From assembly GCA_016787085.1 (NCBI GenBank), contig JAEUVJ010000053.1, positions 350,360-414,359 on the forward strand: DNA of 64,000 bases. The letters are read 5' to 3'. Position 1 is the stretch's first letter. Each line of letters opens with the position of its first letter. The notes under the pieces are model-generated. The model saw only the letters and a list, made by a program, of their open reading frames with translations. It searched no databases and was not told the origin of the DNA. This DNA is from Chitinophagaceae bacterium (GTDB lineage: Bacteria; Bacteroidota; Bacteroidia; Chitinophagales; Chitinophagaceae). Both the position numbers and the translations under genes were made by a program. Of this stretch, positions 34,013-43,700 are shown in pieces.

Positions 34013-36820
34013 TTACCCCCCCGTAATTAATATTTTGTGTACGGCCCGCCCTTTTTTATTCCTTATTTCAATAAAGTATATCCCTTTTGAAAAGCCTGTA
34101 AGATCAATTACCGCTTCATTGTAGTTCTTGTCGGCCATCATCAGGGTTCTCCCGATCGCATCGTATAGTGTGTAATGAAAATATCCTTTTGACCGGATAT
34201 GAAGTACTGCATACGCCGGATTAGGAAAGACTTTTGTTTCAATGGTGTTGACGACCGGGTTGACTGCCGTTATTACTGTTACTGTATTGATCGTTTCATT
34301 CGTGATCACCGGGGCATTAAAGTCAAAATAGATCGCAGCTTTATTTTTTATCTGATCGCCAACTGCCAGGGTGTTTTTTGTCTTGATGCGATAGCGGACA
34401 AATCCATGACTTTTGGGTTCGTTGACATTACTGTCAGGTAAAAGTATATTATTGAAACGCCATTCAACAATGCCATTTCCTTTCATGTTCACTGAATAGT
34501 TATGGGATGCCGATAACATTTCAAAACTGCTTATCTCCACTTTATTGCTCAGTGTATCCTTTAGTACAACAGTAAAAGCAGTGTCTGTACCGGTATTCTG
34601 AAAACGAATCACATAGTCAAGGTATTTACCTGTGCTGACGAAATCCGTACTGATAGCCCCATCAGGAGTCACCCTTTTATCATTCGGGTCGTAGCTGCCC
34701 GTTACTATATGATAGGTCGAGTCGGTATTATTGCCGGGGTTAAAATCGCCCGCAACAGGATTGGCCGTTACATAAGATTTTAATATTTGTCCCAGTGTAT
34801 CTGCAGGGGAAACCCGGAATCTCACATCAATACTTTCTGACATAGAAGGAGAGAGGCTGGTAAAGTTCCATACGATCACCGGTGCCGTATTACTGGCAGG
34901 TACAGGAGCCGCTTCCTGGAAGCTGAGCGTATTATCATGTGTAAGAGTGATGTTACCAGCCGGGATCGTTTCCGTGCCTTTGTTGGTATAGGTGATACGA
35001 TAAGTAGTTAAAAAGCCGGGCCTCGCCGCCGCTACCGGCGTAATATTTACCCTCAGGTCTTTTATTATTGAAGAAGGGACAAGTGCAAAGTGATTGGCTG
35101 TATCCGTTTGCCCGTACAGCGAACCAAAAGCTGCGCTATGGCTGGCAGGAACGATAGATGTATAATACAAGGGAAGTGATGGCGACACTGTATAACTTCC
35201 TGTATCGGCTTCGATGGCATACACACCATTTGAATCACTTATCGCATAATAATCCAGGCTATTGCGTGTCCCTTTTAGAATTACGTCTGCCAAAAGAGGC
35301 TCTATTGGTTGGCGGACCCCGTCACCATTCACATCATTGAAAGTGGTACCCGTTATTGTATTCGATTTTGAAAAACGGGCTACGAACAGGTCATTATACG
35401 GATATATCCCTAGTGATGTCAGGTTGGTAGTACCCGGACCAGGATCAAAATCCACAGTGTTTCCAAAGTTCCCTGTCAGGATCACATCACCCTGTTGGTC
35501 AGCCACCATATAGTAAGCTGCATCCGGGTTGGAACCACCTATGCGTTTGGCAGATATCAATTCTCCGTTAGTTGTTAACTGCAGCAGGCAAATATCAAAA
35601 TCACCATTGGAGGTTATGTTGGAGATTCCCGTTCCTGGATCGAAATCAACTGTTCCTTTGAAATCAACAGCGGCAAACAGAGTCCCATAGCTGCTCATTG
35701 CCATCGAGTTGATGGCATCCGGAAGGCCGCTGCCAAATCTCCTGGCCCATTGGAAGCTGCCAGCATCAGAAAGTTTTACCACAAAAGCGTCCCTGTCACC
35801 GGAGGAGCTAAGAGAAAAATCAGCCGGGCCGGGATCAAAATCTGCGCCTCCTTCGAAGAATCCTGAAACATAACAATTGCCCGAGGCATCTGTATCCAGC
35901 TTCAGGGCATTGGACGAAAGCGAATTCCTGAAATGCTTTGCCCATACAAAGTCACCGGCCGGACTAAGTTTGGCAACAAATGCATCGGCGCCGCCATCAG
36001 AAGTTATATTAAAGACAGCGGGACCGGGATCAAAATCAATCGAATTAAAAAAATATCCGCAGAAAAGGATGTTGCCGGTACTGTCGGCTTTCACGGCATT
36101 GACAATAAACGTACTGGAGGAAGGGTTAGTGATCGCCTTTGCCCACAAAAAATTGCCGGAGGAAGAAAGTTTGCAAATAGCCATATCGCTGCCACCTGAC
36201 GAGGTGATATTAAAAACGCCAGCCCCCGGATCAAAATCAACGGTACCGCTGAAGCCGATCATCATTATACTGTTTCCATCTTTATCTCTCGCCATATCAC
36301 GAACCGATAAACTGCCCCCGGTGCTGTTCATTTGTTTTACCGAAATAAAATTGCCGGCATCGCTGAGCCGGAGAATAAAAATGTCACCATTAGCTGATCC
36401 TGTGAGATTAGTAACACCAGAGCCGGGATCAAAATCTACCGTACCACGGAAATCACCTACGATATCAATATACCCTGACGCGGCTGCCTTTGCCGCCCTC
36501 GCTACATCTATCTGTCCTGACCCGATCTGCCGGGCCCAGAGCAGGGCGCCGCTGGCGGATTGCTTAACAATAAAAATATCAGTAGAGCCAAAGCCGCCTG
36601 AATTGAAGCTGAGTACACCAGGCCCGGGATCAAAGTCAACGACACCCTGGAAACCTCCGACTGTGTAAACATTGCCGGCTGCATCAAGGGTAATATCTTC
36701 TGCCAGTTTAAATTCAGTACCGCTGAACTGAGTAGCCCATGCAAGACTCTGCGCATGAATAGAGAGAACGGGGAAAGAAAAAAGGAGTGTAAATAAAAAG
36801 GGGCTAAAATATTTTCTCAT
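34013..36820 (-). CDS. T9SS-exported protein with seven VDFDPG-type repeats
   Basis: The 935-residue protein has a signal peptide (MRKYFSPFLFTLLFSFPVLSIHAQ). Residues 30-490 hold seven repeats with the motif GTVDFDPGxG, each about 60 residues, suggesting a seven-bladed propeller of the SBBP-like type. A SdrD/Cna B-like segment (DVNGDGVRQPIEP) and a DUF11-like conserved-repeat region (590-850) follow. The last 75 residues (VFPNPAYAVLHIRSKGYF...GIYFIEIRNKKGRAVHKILI) form a type A T9SS sorting domain. It should be cell-surface attached; ligands are unknown. Confidence 0.9.
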   Translation of the reverse strand: MRKYFSPFLFTLLFSFPVLSIHAQSLAWATQFSGTEFKLAEDITLDAAGNVYTVGGFQGVVDFDPGPGVLSFNSGGFGSTDIFIVKQSASGALLWARQIGSGQIDVARAAKAAASGYIDIVGDFRGTVDFDPGSGVTNLTGSANGDIFILRLSDAGNFISVKQMNSTGGSLSVRDMARDKDGNSIMMIGFSGTVDFDPGAGVFNITSSGGSDMAICKLSSSGNFLWAKAITNPSSSTFIVNAVKADSTGNILFCGYFFNSIDFDPGPAVFNITSDGGADAFVAKLSPAGDFVWAKHFRNSLSSNALKLDTDASGNCYVSGFFEGGADFDPGPADFSLSSSGDRDAFVVKLSDAGSFQWARRFGSGLPDAINSMAMSSYGTLFAAVDFKGTVDFDPGTGISNITSNGDFDICLLQLTTNGELISAKRIGGSNPDAAYYMVADQQGDVILTGNFGNTVDFDPGPGTTNLTSLGIYPYNDLFVARFSKSNTITGTTFNDVNGDGVRQPIEPLLADVILKGTRNSLDYYAISDSNGVYAIEADTGSYTVSPSLPLYYTSIVPASHSAAFGSLYGQTDTANHFALVPSSIIKDLRVNITPVAAARPGFLTTYRITYTNKGTETIPAGNITLTHDNTLSFQEAAPVPASNTAPVIVWNFTSLSPSMSESIDVRFRVSPADTLGQILKSYVTANPVAGDFNPGNNTDSTYHIVTGSYDPNDKRVTPDGAISTDFVSTGKYLDYVIRFQNTGTDTAFTVVLKDTLSNKVEISSFEMLSASHNYSVNMKGNGIVEWRFNNILLPDSNVNEPKSHGFVRYRIKTKNTLAVGDQIKNKAAIYFDFNAPVITNETINTVTVITAVNPVVNTIETKVFPNPAYAVLHIRSKGYFHYTLYDAIGRTLMMADKNYNEAVIDLTGFSKGIYFIEIRNKKGRAVHKILITGG

Positions 36821-36911
36821 AACAAAGTTTAATGGTCGGCGAAGTGCGTCTAATTGACAATGAAGGTAATTTTTTTTCTGATGCTAAACAGGACGCTGGC
36901 AGGTAAATGTT

Positions 36912-37433
36912 CTAGTCTCTATACAGGAGAAACATCTGGTGGTTAGGGTTGGAGTGGGTTTCAGAGATCTTAAAGTCATGGCTCCCGGTAATAAGAAATC
37001 CCTTTCTCTTGTAAAAATCAACGGCCCTGGTATTTTCTTTCCATACATACAGCCAGATCCCCAGCTGATTGTTTCTTTTTGAAAGGTCCACGTTAAACTG
37101 AAAAAGTTGAGAGCCCAGTTGTAAGTTATAAAATTCTTTCAGCAGGTAAATGCGTTCCAGTTTTGTAATGTTGCTTATCGGGCTGCCTGTATAGGGGGAA
37201 TCGAAGATGATTTTCGAGTAACCTGCGGGTCGTTGATCATGGTATAAGATATGATAGGTATTCTTTGCATCGGTTAATTCCTTTTCAAAGGCATTACGGC
37301 TGTACTTTGCTGTTACGTAGGCATTGATGTCTTCCGGTTTAGCGCTGTGTCCATGTGATTCGATGAAAGTGAGTGTTGCTATTTCCGACAGCAATGATGC
37401 ATCTTTCTCTCCGGCTTTGACGATTGAGGTCAT
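36912..37433 (-). CDS. GNAT-family N-acetyltransferase
   Basis: The 173-residue protein has the GNAT fold pattern: LERIYLLKEFYNLQLGSQLFQF is the acetyl-CoA-binding motif A region, and KENTRAVDFYKRKGFLITGSHDF is the usual C-terminal strand-helix. It acetylates an amine on an unknown small molecule or protein. It stands alone with a 320-base repeat-bearing spacer upstream. Confidence 0.87.
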   Translation of the reverse strand: MTSIVKAGEKDASLLSEIATLTFIESHGHSAKPEDINAYVTAKYSRNAFEKELTDAKNTYHILYHDQRPAGYSKIIFDSPYTGSPISNITKLERIYLLKEFYNLQLGSQLFQFNVDLSKRNNQLGIWLYVWKENTRAVDFYKRKGFLITGSHDFKISETHSNPNHQMFLLYRD

Positions 37434-37753
37434 TCTTCAATTTTTAAATACGGCTCTTTGATTCAATGTTGACCAGGACTGGTATTCTCCGGTGAAAGAT
37501 ATGAATTTGGCTGACTTTAATGGACTGAGCGATCTGTTTGTATGATAACCTTTGTTGTTATTTGTTGCTTCGGTTCCCTCGCAAAGACGGATACCCTGCG
37601 GGGCGGTAGTGTCTTTACTGGTTTGGGGTTTGGGTGCACAATATGTTGGCGACAGTACTTTCTTCCGGGGTTTCCGTCATTGCGAGGCGATGATGATGAA
37701 CTGGAAATGAATTATGCCAGCCGACGCAATCTGGTTTAATCATAATGGTTATT
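37434..37753. other. 320-base intergenic region with one copy of a dispersed repeat
   Basis: There is no supportable gene; the 65-codon frame at 37542-37739 merely runs through the repeat. The right part (about 37600-37735) is similar to 39150-39287, with 59 of 60 bases identical over 37673-37732. Confidence 0.7.
37673..37732. repeat. 60-base dispersed repeat, copy 1
   Basis: The sequence begins TCCGTCATTGCGAGGCGATG and ends GCCGACGCAATCT, with a CATTGCG.../...CGCAAT partial terminal inversion. It differs at one base from the copy at 39226-39285, in the same orientation. Confidence 0.85.
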
Positions 37754-38488
37754 CTATTTTCTTAAATAGGCACGCTTGAAATATACACCGCCGTTTGGGC
37801 TTGTATTATTCCAATCAAAGATGGCTTCTGTCGCTGTGAGTTTTATGACCGAGGCCATGCCATGTACCATCATGCCTACAACTTCAAGTTTATTATTTGG
37901 GTGAAGAATATAGTCAGTTTGGTAAGTCTGATTATTGATGTGGACGGTGGAGGAACTATCCCTTCTGAATTCCCAATAATCGGCAGAATTGCCGAAGTAA
38001 ACCCCTGGGATCGGGGATAAGGCAGAATTGCCTTCCAAAAAATAATAGTTTCCAATGTTGGTTGAAGAGTCTTTGATGTATTTCCATCTTTGGGCAAGTA
38101 AAGAAACAGAATCAGTATTTGCAGGCTGGTTGCTCATAGCGAATACAAAACGTCTTGTGCTTCCATCTTGTGCGGTGATAGTGTATGATACCGGGTTGAT
38201 AAAATTCTGAACTGTCTTATTAGCCGGAGCGATGCTTGCCCCTGTAAAACTGATCGTCGGAATCAAAGAAGCCAGGGAAACATCCTGTGGGAATTCTGCT
38301 TTGACTGAGTCTATACTTAACGACGCTGTAATGTCTGAGGACAATGAAGGATTGTCTGTTGCTTTGAATATTACTGCGGAAATGCTTTTTTGGGAAGAAA
38401 GTGCCGGGGGGTTATCCGTAGAGTCACCTTTTTGGCAGCTTGGTACCACAAAAAGAATCAGCAGCAGGTATAAGGTTTGTTTCATCAT
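37754..38488 (-). CDS. DUF5018-like lipoprotein
   Basis: The 244-residue protein has a lipobox VVPSC (Cys18). Residues 30-120 follow the DUF5018 pattern (SISAVIFKATDN..., PQDVSLASLIPTISFTGASIAPA, FINPVSYTITAQDGSTRRFVF), a beta-sandwich often found before lectin- or glycan-related domains. The C-terminal half is a separate beta-rich domain (LLAQRWKYIKDSSTNIG...) like lipocalin-type 'W-hit' domains. No enzymatic motif. It is divergent from a small secreted-protein gene. Confidence 0.75.
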   Translation of the reverse strand: MMKQTLYLLLILFVVPSCQKGDSTDNPPALSSQKSISAVIFKATDNPSLSSDITASLSIDSVKAEFPQDVSLASLIPTISFTGASIAPANKTVQNFINPVSYTITAQDGSTRRFVFAMSNQPANTDSVSLLAQRWKYIKDSSTNIGNYYFLEGNSALSPIPGVYFGNSADYWEFRRDSSSTVHINNQTYQTDYILHPNNKLEVVGMMVHGMASVIKLTATEAIFDWNNTSPNGGVYFKRAYLRK

Positions 38489-38538
38489 TGAGAAAATTAA
38501 TCGAGCAAACTGAAGATAAGAAATAAATCAGTTCGGTT

Positions 38539-38546
38539 TATATTTG
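38539..38546 (+). promoter_or_regulatory. putative -7 box, almost no leader
   Basis: TATATTTG ends 4 bases before the ATG at 38551, the same geometry as at 8701. It suggests a leaderless or very short-leader transcript. Confidence 0.45.
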
Positions 38547-38550
38547 ATCC

Positions 38551-39060
38551 ATGCGAAAGCTGTATTTAATTTTCCTGTTTTTTTCTTTTCAAACTGTTTT
38601 CTGCCAGGATCAGGGGAAGATAAAGGCCATTGATTCATTGGTCAGCCGTATTAACAGTTCAGACCTGGGCACGGCTACTGATACGGTTATCAATGACATG
38701 CCGGCTATGGGGTTGTATATGAAGACACTGGTGTCTGTTACGATACAGGACTCAGGCGTCGTTAAATACAGGAATGATGTTTTTGGTATAACCGACCGCG
38801 GAGGACGGCGGGATACTTTGCATGTCATCACGACATTCTATTTTGTTAATGGGAAACTGGCCAAGGTGGAAGATTACGGGATAGCAGAGGGCGGCAGGTC
38901 TGTTAAAGCCGACTGGTATTATTATAATGATCAGCCACTGTATTATAATGCAGGCGAGATAAAAGGAGAAAAAGCGGAATTGCGATCAAAACAATTATTG
39001 TTTATGGCAGGGATGATGCAGGAACAGTTTCGTAAAAGGCTGCCGGGAAATAGCCGGTGA
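38551..39060 (+). CDS. small secreted hypothetical protein
   Basis: The 169-residue protein has a signal peptide (MRKLYLIFLFFSFQTVFCQ; alternative lipobox at FC-Q is weak). It then reads as one small alpha/beta domain (VVKYRNDVFGITDRGGRRDTLHVITTFYFVNGKLAKVEDYG) similar in feel to NTF2- or toast-rack-type secreted domains of Bacteroidota. No function is recognised. It is divergent from the DUF5018-like gene. Confidence 0.72.
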   Translation: MRKLYLIFLFFSFQTVFCQDQGKIKAIDSLVSRINSSDLGTATDTVINDMPAMGLYMKTLVSVTIQDSGVVKYRNDVFGITDRGGRRDTLHVITTFYFVNGKLAKVEDYGIAEGGRSVKADWYYYNDQPLYYNAGEIKGEKAELRSKQLLFMAGMMQEQFRKRLPGNSR

Positions 39061-39403
39061 TGGCCTCCTTTAGGCTGAAAATGAGGTACAATCTCAGTAT
39101 AACATTCTATCTGCTTTAATTTCCTTATTGGGGTCGAAGGCTAAGGATAACAGGGGTGGTGGCGGCGTTACTGGTTTGTAGTTCGGGTGTACGATACGGG
39201 GACGACTGCACATTCTCTTCGGTTCTCCGTCATTGCGAGGCGACGATGATGAACTGGAAATGAATTATGCCAGCCGACGCAATCTTGCCTGCAATGGCTA
39301 GTGTTTTATTGAATAACTGGCATCTTTGATGCCGATGCGGAGATACGATATTGGTATAGCACGCTATCTTTATTTGAAGTTTAAGGATGGCAGAATAAAT
39401 TTA
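39061..39403. other. 343-base intergenic region with one copy of a dispersed repeat
   Basis: No gene is supportable. The right half holds the second copy of the repeat found at 37.7 kb, and the same-strand similarity extends about 75 bases upstream of the nearly identical core. Confidence 0.7.
39226..39285. repeat. 60-base dispersed repeat, copy 2
   Basis: 59 of 60 bases match 37673-37732 (only a T/C difference within GGCGAYGATG). The two copies are 1.5 kb apart in direct orientation and bracket the DUF5018-like and small secreted genes. Confidence 0.85.
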
Positions 39404-40501
39404 TTAATAAGTCATATTCCATTCAGACGGAATACGAAATTGATTCCAATAGCCAAGATCTTTTATATCCTCATTCTTTAAGCTCGACACATTGAATATT
39501 TCATATAGTAGGGAATTTCGTATGTCTTGACCACTGGGTGACTGAATATATACCTTTTTGATTTGAGCCATTTCTTTTAATAGCATCTTGTCAATCGGGG
39601 TATTGAAAATCGGGAAAGAATAACCGATGATTACAAGAATTTCTGTTTGTTTGGCAATATCAATTGCCTTTTTAATAATGTCATTATCTGTTATAGACCC
39701 ATCGTCATTCTGTTTTTCCCATGCAAATGATAGTAGTTTGCTGCCTCCTATTTCTCCTGGTATTCCAACTGTGCGAATAGAATGGTATACGTCAGTCAAA
39801 TATTTTAACACATAACTACCGTCAGAGAAAAAATCGCCTACCAGATCCAGGCTTCCTGTAGCTATATTCCCTCTTCCATATGCAATTCCGTTTAAGTGGA
39901 CTATGCCGAATTTGTCAATATCGAATTTATTAACTCCGTCAGAGACTATAGTTGGGTAACTCTGAATCAGGGTTTGACAATATGGAATATTTTGTTTTCT
40001 ATATCGGGAATATGCAATTTCGAATTGCAAGTCGTAATTCCATGTGAGTATTTTAAAATTATTATATAGTTTTAGGTTCCCTCTTTTAGGTTCTAATAGG
40101 GAGGCAATAAAAGCATCATATCTTTTGTCAATCGACTGTCTAGATTCGGGAGTTTCTTTGCTATTTTCATCATGTTTCTGCTTTAGTATTTGTTGGTGCA
40201 AGAAAAAAATGATTAATGCTTCTTTAAGATCCGTAAGAAGAGAAGAGTCTGAATTGTTGTGAAAATATTTTTTGGCTATCGTATCTGGAGTATTGTGGAA
40301 CTGAGATTCCTCTAAGATTCTATTTGACACCTCCAAAATATTTTGTGCATCTCGTTTCTGAATTTCATTGAGGTCTTTAAAATGTGGATTGGTATCTTGA
40401 AAGAGGTTTTTGAACCTTTCAAATCTATCGAAGAAATTTATGTATGTCGGTAAACAGTTTGCACTTGCGCCGGCGCCTAATAAATAAGTTACGTTTGCCA
40501 T
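39404..40501 (-). CDS. SIR2-like domain protein, candidate antiphage NADase
   Basis: The 365-residue protein has the SIR2-like signature: LLGAGAS at 7-13 (nucleotide loop), ILTWNYD at 151-157 with the NYD catalytic-type Asn, VHLNG with His202, and IIGYSFP...TPID at 291-304. The helical insert (25-150) is not a known deacetylase part. Such stand-alone proteins are often NAD-cleaving abortive-infection effectors; this role is inferred, not shown. The gene is AT-rich by eye compared with its neighbours, and lies beside a dispersed repeat and alone, without an obvious partner. Possible alternatives are NAD-dependent deacylase-like or nucleotide-binding proteins. Confidence 0.65.
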   Translation of the reverse strand: MANVTYLLGAGASANCLPTYINFFDRFERFKNLFQDTNPHFKDLNEIQKRDAQNILEVSNRILEESQFHNTPDTIAKKYFHNNSDSSLLTDLKEALIIFFLHQQILKQKHDENSKETPESRQSIDKRYDAFIASLLEPKRGNLKLYNNFKILTWNYDLQFEIAYSRYRKQNIPYCQTLIQSYPTIVSDGVNKFDIDKFGIVHLNGIAYGRGNIATGSLDLVGDFFSDGSYVLKYLTDVYHSIRTVGIPGEIGGSKLLSFAWEKQNDDGSITDNDIIKKAIDIAKQTEILVIIGYSFPIFNTPIDKMLLKEMAQIKKVYIQSPSGQDIRNSLLYEIFNVSSLKNEDIKDLGYWNQFRIPSEWNMTY

Positions 40502-40617
40502 AATTGTTTAATGGTAAAACAAGTTACAAAAACGAAGTATAGCGGGTTGAACTTTTAAGCGTGCATTGCAAGAGACGATACCATGAAATACCGGAGGTGG
40601 TAACATTATAGTCCTTC

Positions 40618-40643
40618 GTCACCCTTCGACAGGCTCAGGGTGA
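40618..40643. repeat. GTCACCCT...AGGGTGAC palindrome
   Basis: GTCACCCTTCGACAGG is followed by CTCAGGGTGAC; the ends form an 8-bp inverted repeat. This is a common interspersed motif in many genomes of this phylum; here it lies upstream of smc. Confidence 0.75.
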
Positions 40644-40725
40644 CACAAGGAATCTTCCCACATTTTTGGCTATCCATTGTGAATAAATGGTTAACTCTTA
40701 CCCCTGCTTTTACCCCTGTTTCAAC

Positions 40726-40733
40726 TAAATTCG
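40726..40733 (+). promoter_or_regulatory. putative -7 box of smc
   Basis: TAAATTCG is a TAnnTTYG match 25 bases before the GTG start of smc. The form resembles the TATCTTCG boxes of pyrB and pyrE. Confidence 0.4.
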
Positions 40734-40758
40734 CCGCTACTTAAAACCCGAAATAAAA

Positions 40759-43700
40759 GTGAGATTAAAGAGCTTAGAAATCAAGGGATTCAAAAGTTTT
40801 GCAGACAAGACGATCGTCAATTTCGATGATAATATCACGGGTATCGTTGGTCCCAACGGTTGTGGCAAGAGCAATATCGTGGACAGTATCCGATGGGTGA
40901 TCGGCGAACAAAAGATCAGCCACCTGCGTAGCGAGAACCTCGACAGCCTCGTGTTCAATGGCTCCAAAACCCGCTCTGCCAGCGGCCTTGCCGAGGTAAG
41001 CCTGACCTTTGAGAACACCAAGAACCTGCTGCCAACGGAATTCAGTACCGTGACCATCACCCGCAAATTCTACCGCAGCGGTGAGAGTGAGTACCGCCTG
41101 AACGATGTGCAATGCCGCCTGAAGGATATCCAGAATCTCTTTATGGATACCGGGGTGAGCACGGACAGCTATGCCATCATTGCCCTCGACATGGTGGACG
41201 ACCTGATCAAAGACAAGGACAACAGCCGCCGCCGTATGCTGGAGCAGGCTGCCGGTATTTCCATTTATAAAACCCGTAAGAAGGAAGCAAAGCTGAAATT
41301 AGATGCGACGGAGCAGGACCTGGCCCGTATCGAAGACCTTTTGTTCGAGATCAACAACCAGTTGAAAGCTCTCGAAAGCCAGGCAAAGAAGGCGGAGAAA
41401 TACCACGAGATCAAAAAGGATTATCGTGAAGTTAGCATTGAACTGGCAAAAGCAGCCCTGGAAGGGTTTAACCTGACCTATAAGGAACTGAACGAGCAGC
41501 ACGATGCAGAAACGGATAAACGTATCCGCATGGAAGCCGAGATAGCCAATGAAGAAGCAGCGCTGGAACAGGAGAAGGTAGGCTTTATCGAAAAAGAAAG
41601 GCAGTTGCAGAGTATGCAGCATGCATTCAATGACCTGGTACAACAGGTAAGAACGAAAGAGAATGAAAAGAACCTCGCTGCCCAGCGCCTGGAATATCTG
41701 AAAGAAAGGGAAGAAAGCCTCGCAGCTTTTTTGCAAAAAGCCGAAGGGCAGTTGAAAGGGATAGATGAAAGCATCGGCTTTACGCAGTTGCAGGTAGATG
41801 AAGAAACGAAAAGCTTTGCAGAACTGCAGGAGCAGCTGCAGCAATACCAGAATGAAGTATCGGTAAAAAGGGAAGTGCTGGATGAAAAGCGCCGGTCACT
41901 CGATTCATTGCGCAGCGAGTACCAGCAGGTACAGCGCAACCAGTTTGATGCGGAAAAGAAAGTAGCTGTTGCCGACACATCGGTGCAGAACCTGCAGAGG
42001 GCCATTTCACAGATAGAAGAAGAGAGGAAACAAAGGGAAGAGCAGCGTCATCACCTTGACCAGGAGAGGATACTAAAGGAAAAAGAACTCAGCATCAAGA
42101 AGGTGGACCTGGAACAGCTCCAGCAACACCAGGAAAATACCAAAGAGCAGATATTACAAACACAGTCGATTGTTGAAGGTCTTCGCAATGAGCTGGCGGC
42201 CGAGACCCGTAAACTGGATGCGAAGAAGAATGAGCATGACCTGCTGAAGAGCATGATCGACTCGATGGAAGGCTATCCCGATTCTGTAAAATTCTTACAT
42301 AACAATACCAACTGGAACCATACATCGCCGATACTGTCGGATGTGATGTACGTGAAAGAAGAATATAGGACAGCGCTGGAGAATGTGCTGGAACCCTATC
42401 TCGGGTATTATGTAGTGAACGACCTGCAGGAAGGTTTGCAGGCGGTGCGTTTGCTGGACGAGAATAAGAAGGGGAAAGCAAATTTCTTCCTGCTGGATAA
42501 AGTGAATGCTGCCGATGCGGATATCGCTTCTCATGCATTGGAAGGCGGTACTCCTGCACTCAGCGTGGTAGAAGTAGATGAGAAATACAGAAAACTGGCT
42601 GAGCACCTGCTGGGAAACGTGTTCATTGCTGACAGTGAAGATGCGTTGCAGAACAGCAATGGATTTGTAGTGATAGAAAAGAACGGCAAGTATGTAAAAG
42701 GAAAATACTCTTTGACGGGCGGCAGTGTAGGTATGATCGAAGGAAAGAAGATCGGACGTGCCAAGAACTTAGAGAAACTGCAGGAAGAGATACTGGCGCA
42801 GGATGAAGTAGTGGAGAAACTGCGGAGCCAGATACAGGCGAGGCATAATGAGGTGATCGCTTTTAATGAAGACCTGCGTGAGTCTGCGCTCAGGGAAACA
42901 GAAAAAGAGATCCAGCAACTGACCAACCAGGTGTTTGCGCTGCATAATAAACTGGAGAACCTGCATTCCATGCAGACCAACAGTCAGCATCGCCTGGAAG
43001 AACTGACTCACCAGGTACAGCAGACGCATAGTTCGGTGGAAGGAGTGAGGAACCAGCTGGTACAATACAATGAGGAACTGCAATCGTTTACATCCAGATT
43101 ATCGGAAGCTGATGAGGCATTCAAAGCAGCGGAGGGGGATTATAACGAAGCGACACAACAGTATAATGAGTTTAACCTGAATGTGACGAAGCAGCAAAGC
43201 AAGATCGCTGCATTGAAACAGGAACTGGAATTCAAGAAGAACCAGTTGAATGACCTGCAACAGCAGATAGAGAATAATACGACCAGCCTGGCCGATACCA
43301 CAACAAGCATTGAGCAATCAACTGCTTCGCTGACAGAGATCGAAGAAGGATTGATAGGGATGATGAGAAGGAGAGAGGAAGAAGAGAGGGTATTGAATGA
43401 AGCTGACCAGGCTTATTATAACCTGCGCAACCAGCTCAGTGAAAAAGAGAGTGAGTTGCGTCATAAGGTAAAAGATAAAGAACAGGTAGAGCATTTGCTG
43501 GCGGCGATCAAGGATAAACTGAATGAACTGAAACTGCAATTGGCCGGTACTAAAGAAAGACTGGATGTGGAGTTCCGTATCAGGCTGGAAGATATACTTG
43601 ACCAGGCAAGGACCACTGAGATCGCTTTGGAGGAATTGCAGGAAAAAGCCGACAGAATGAAGAAGCGCCTCGAAAACCTTGGTGAAGTGAACCCGACAGC

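Noticed and set aside
35877..36668. 263-codon open frame on the plus strand
   Set aside because: It is the antisense shadow of the repetitive VDFDPG region of the T9SS protein.
37542..37739. 65-codon plus frame
   Set aside because: It runs through the dispersed repeat; the second repeat copy has a stop in the same frame.
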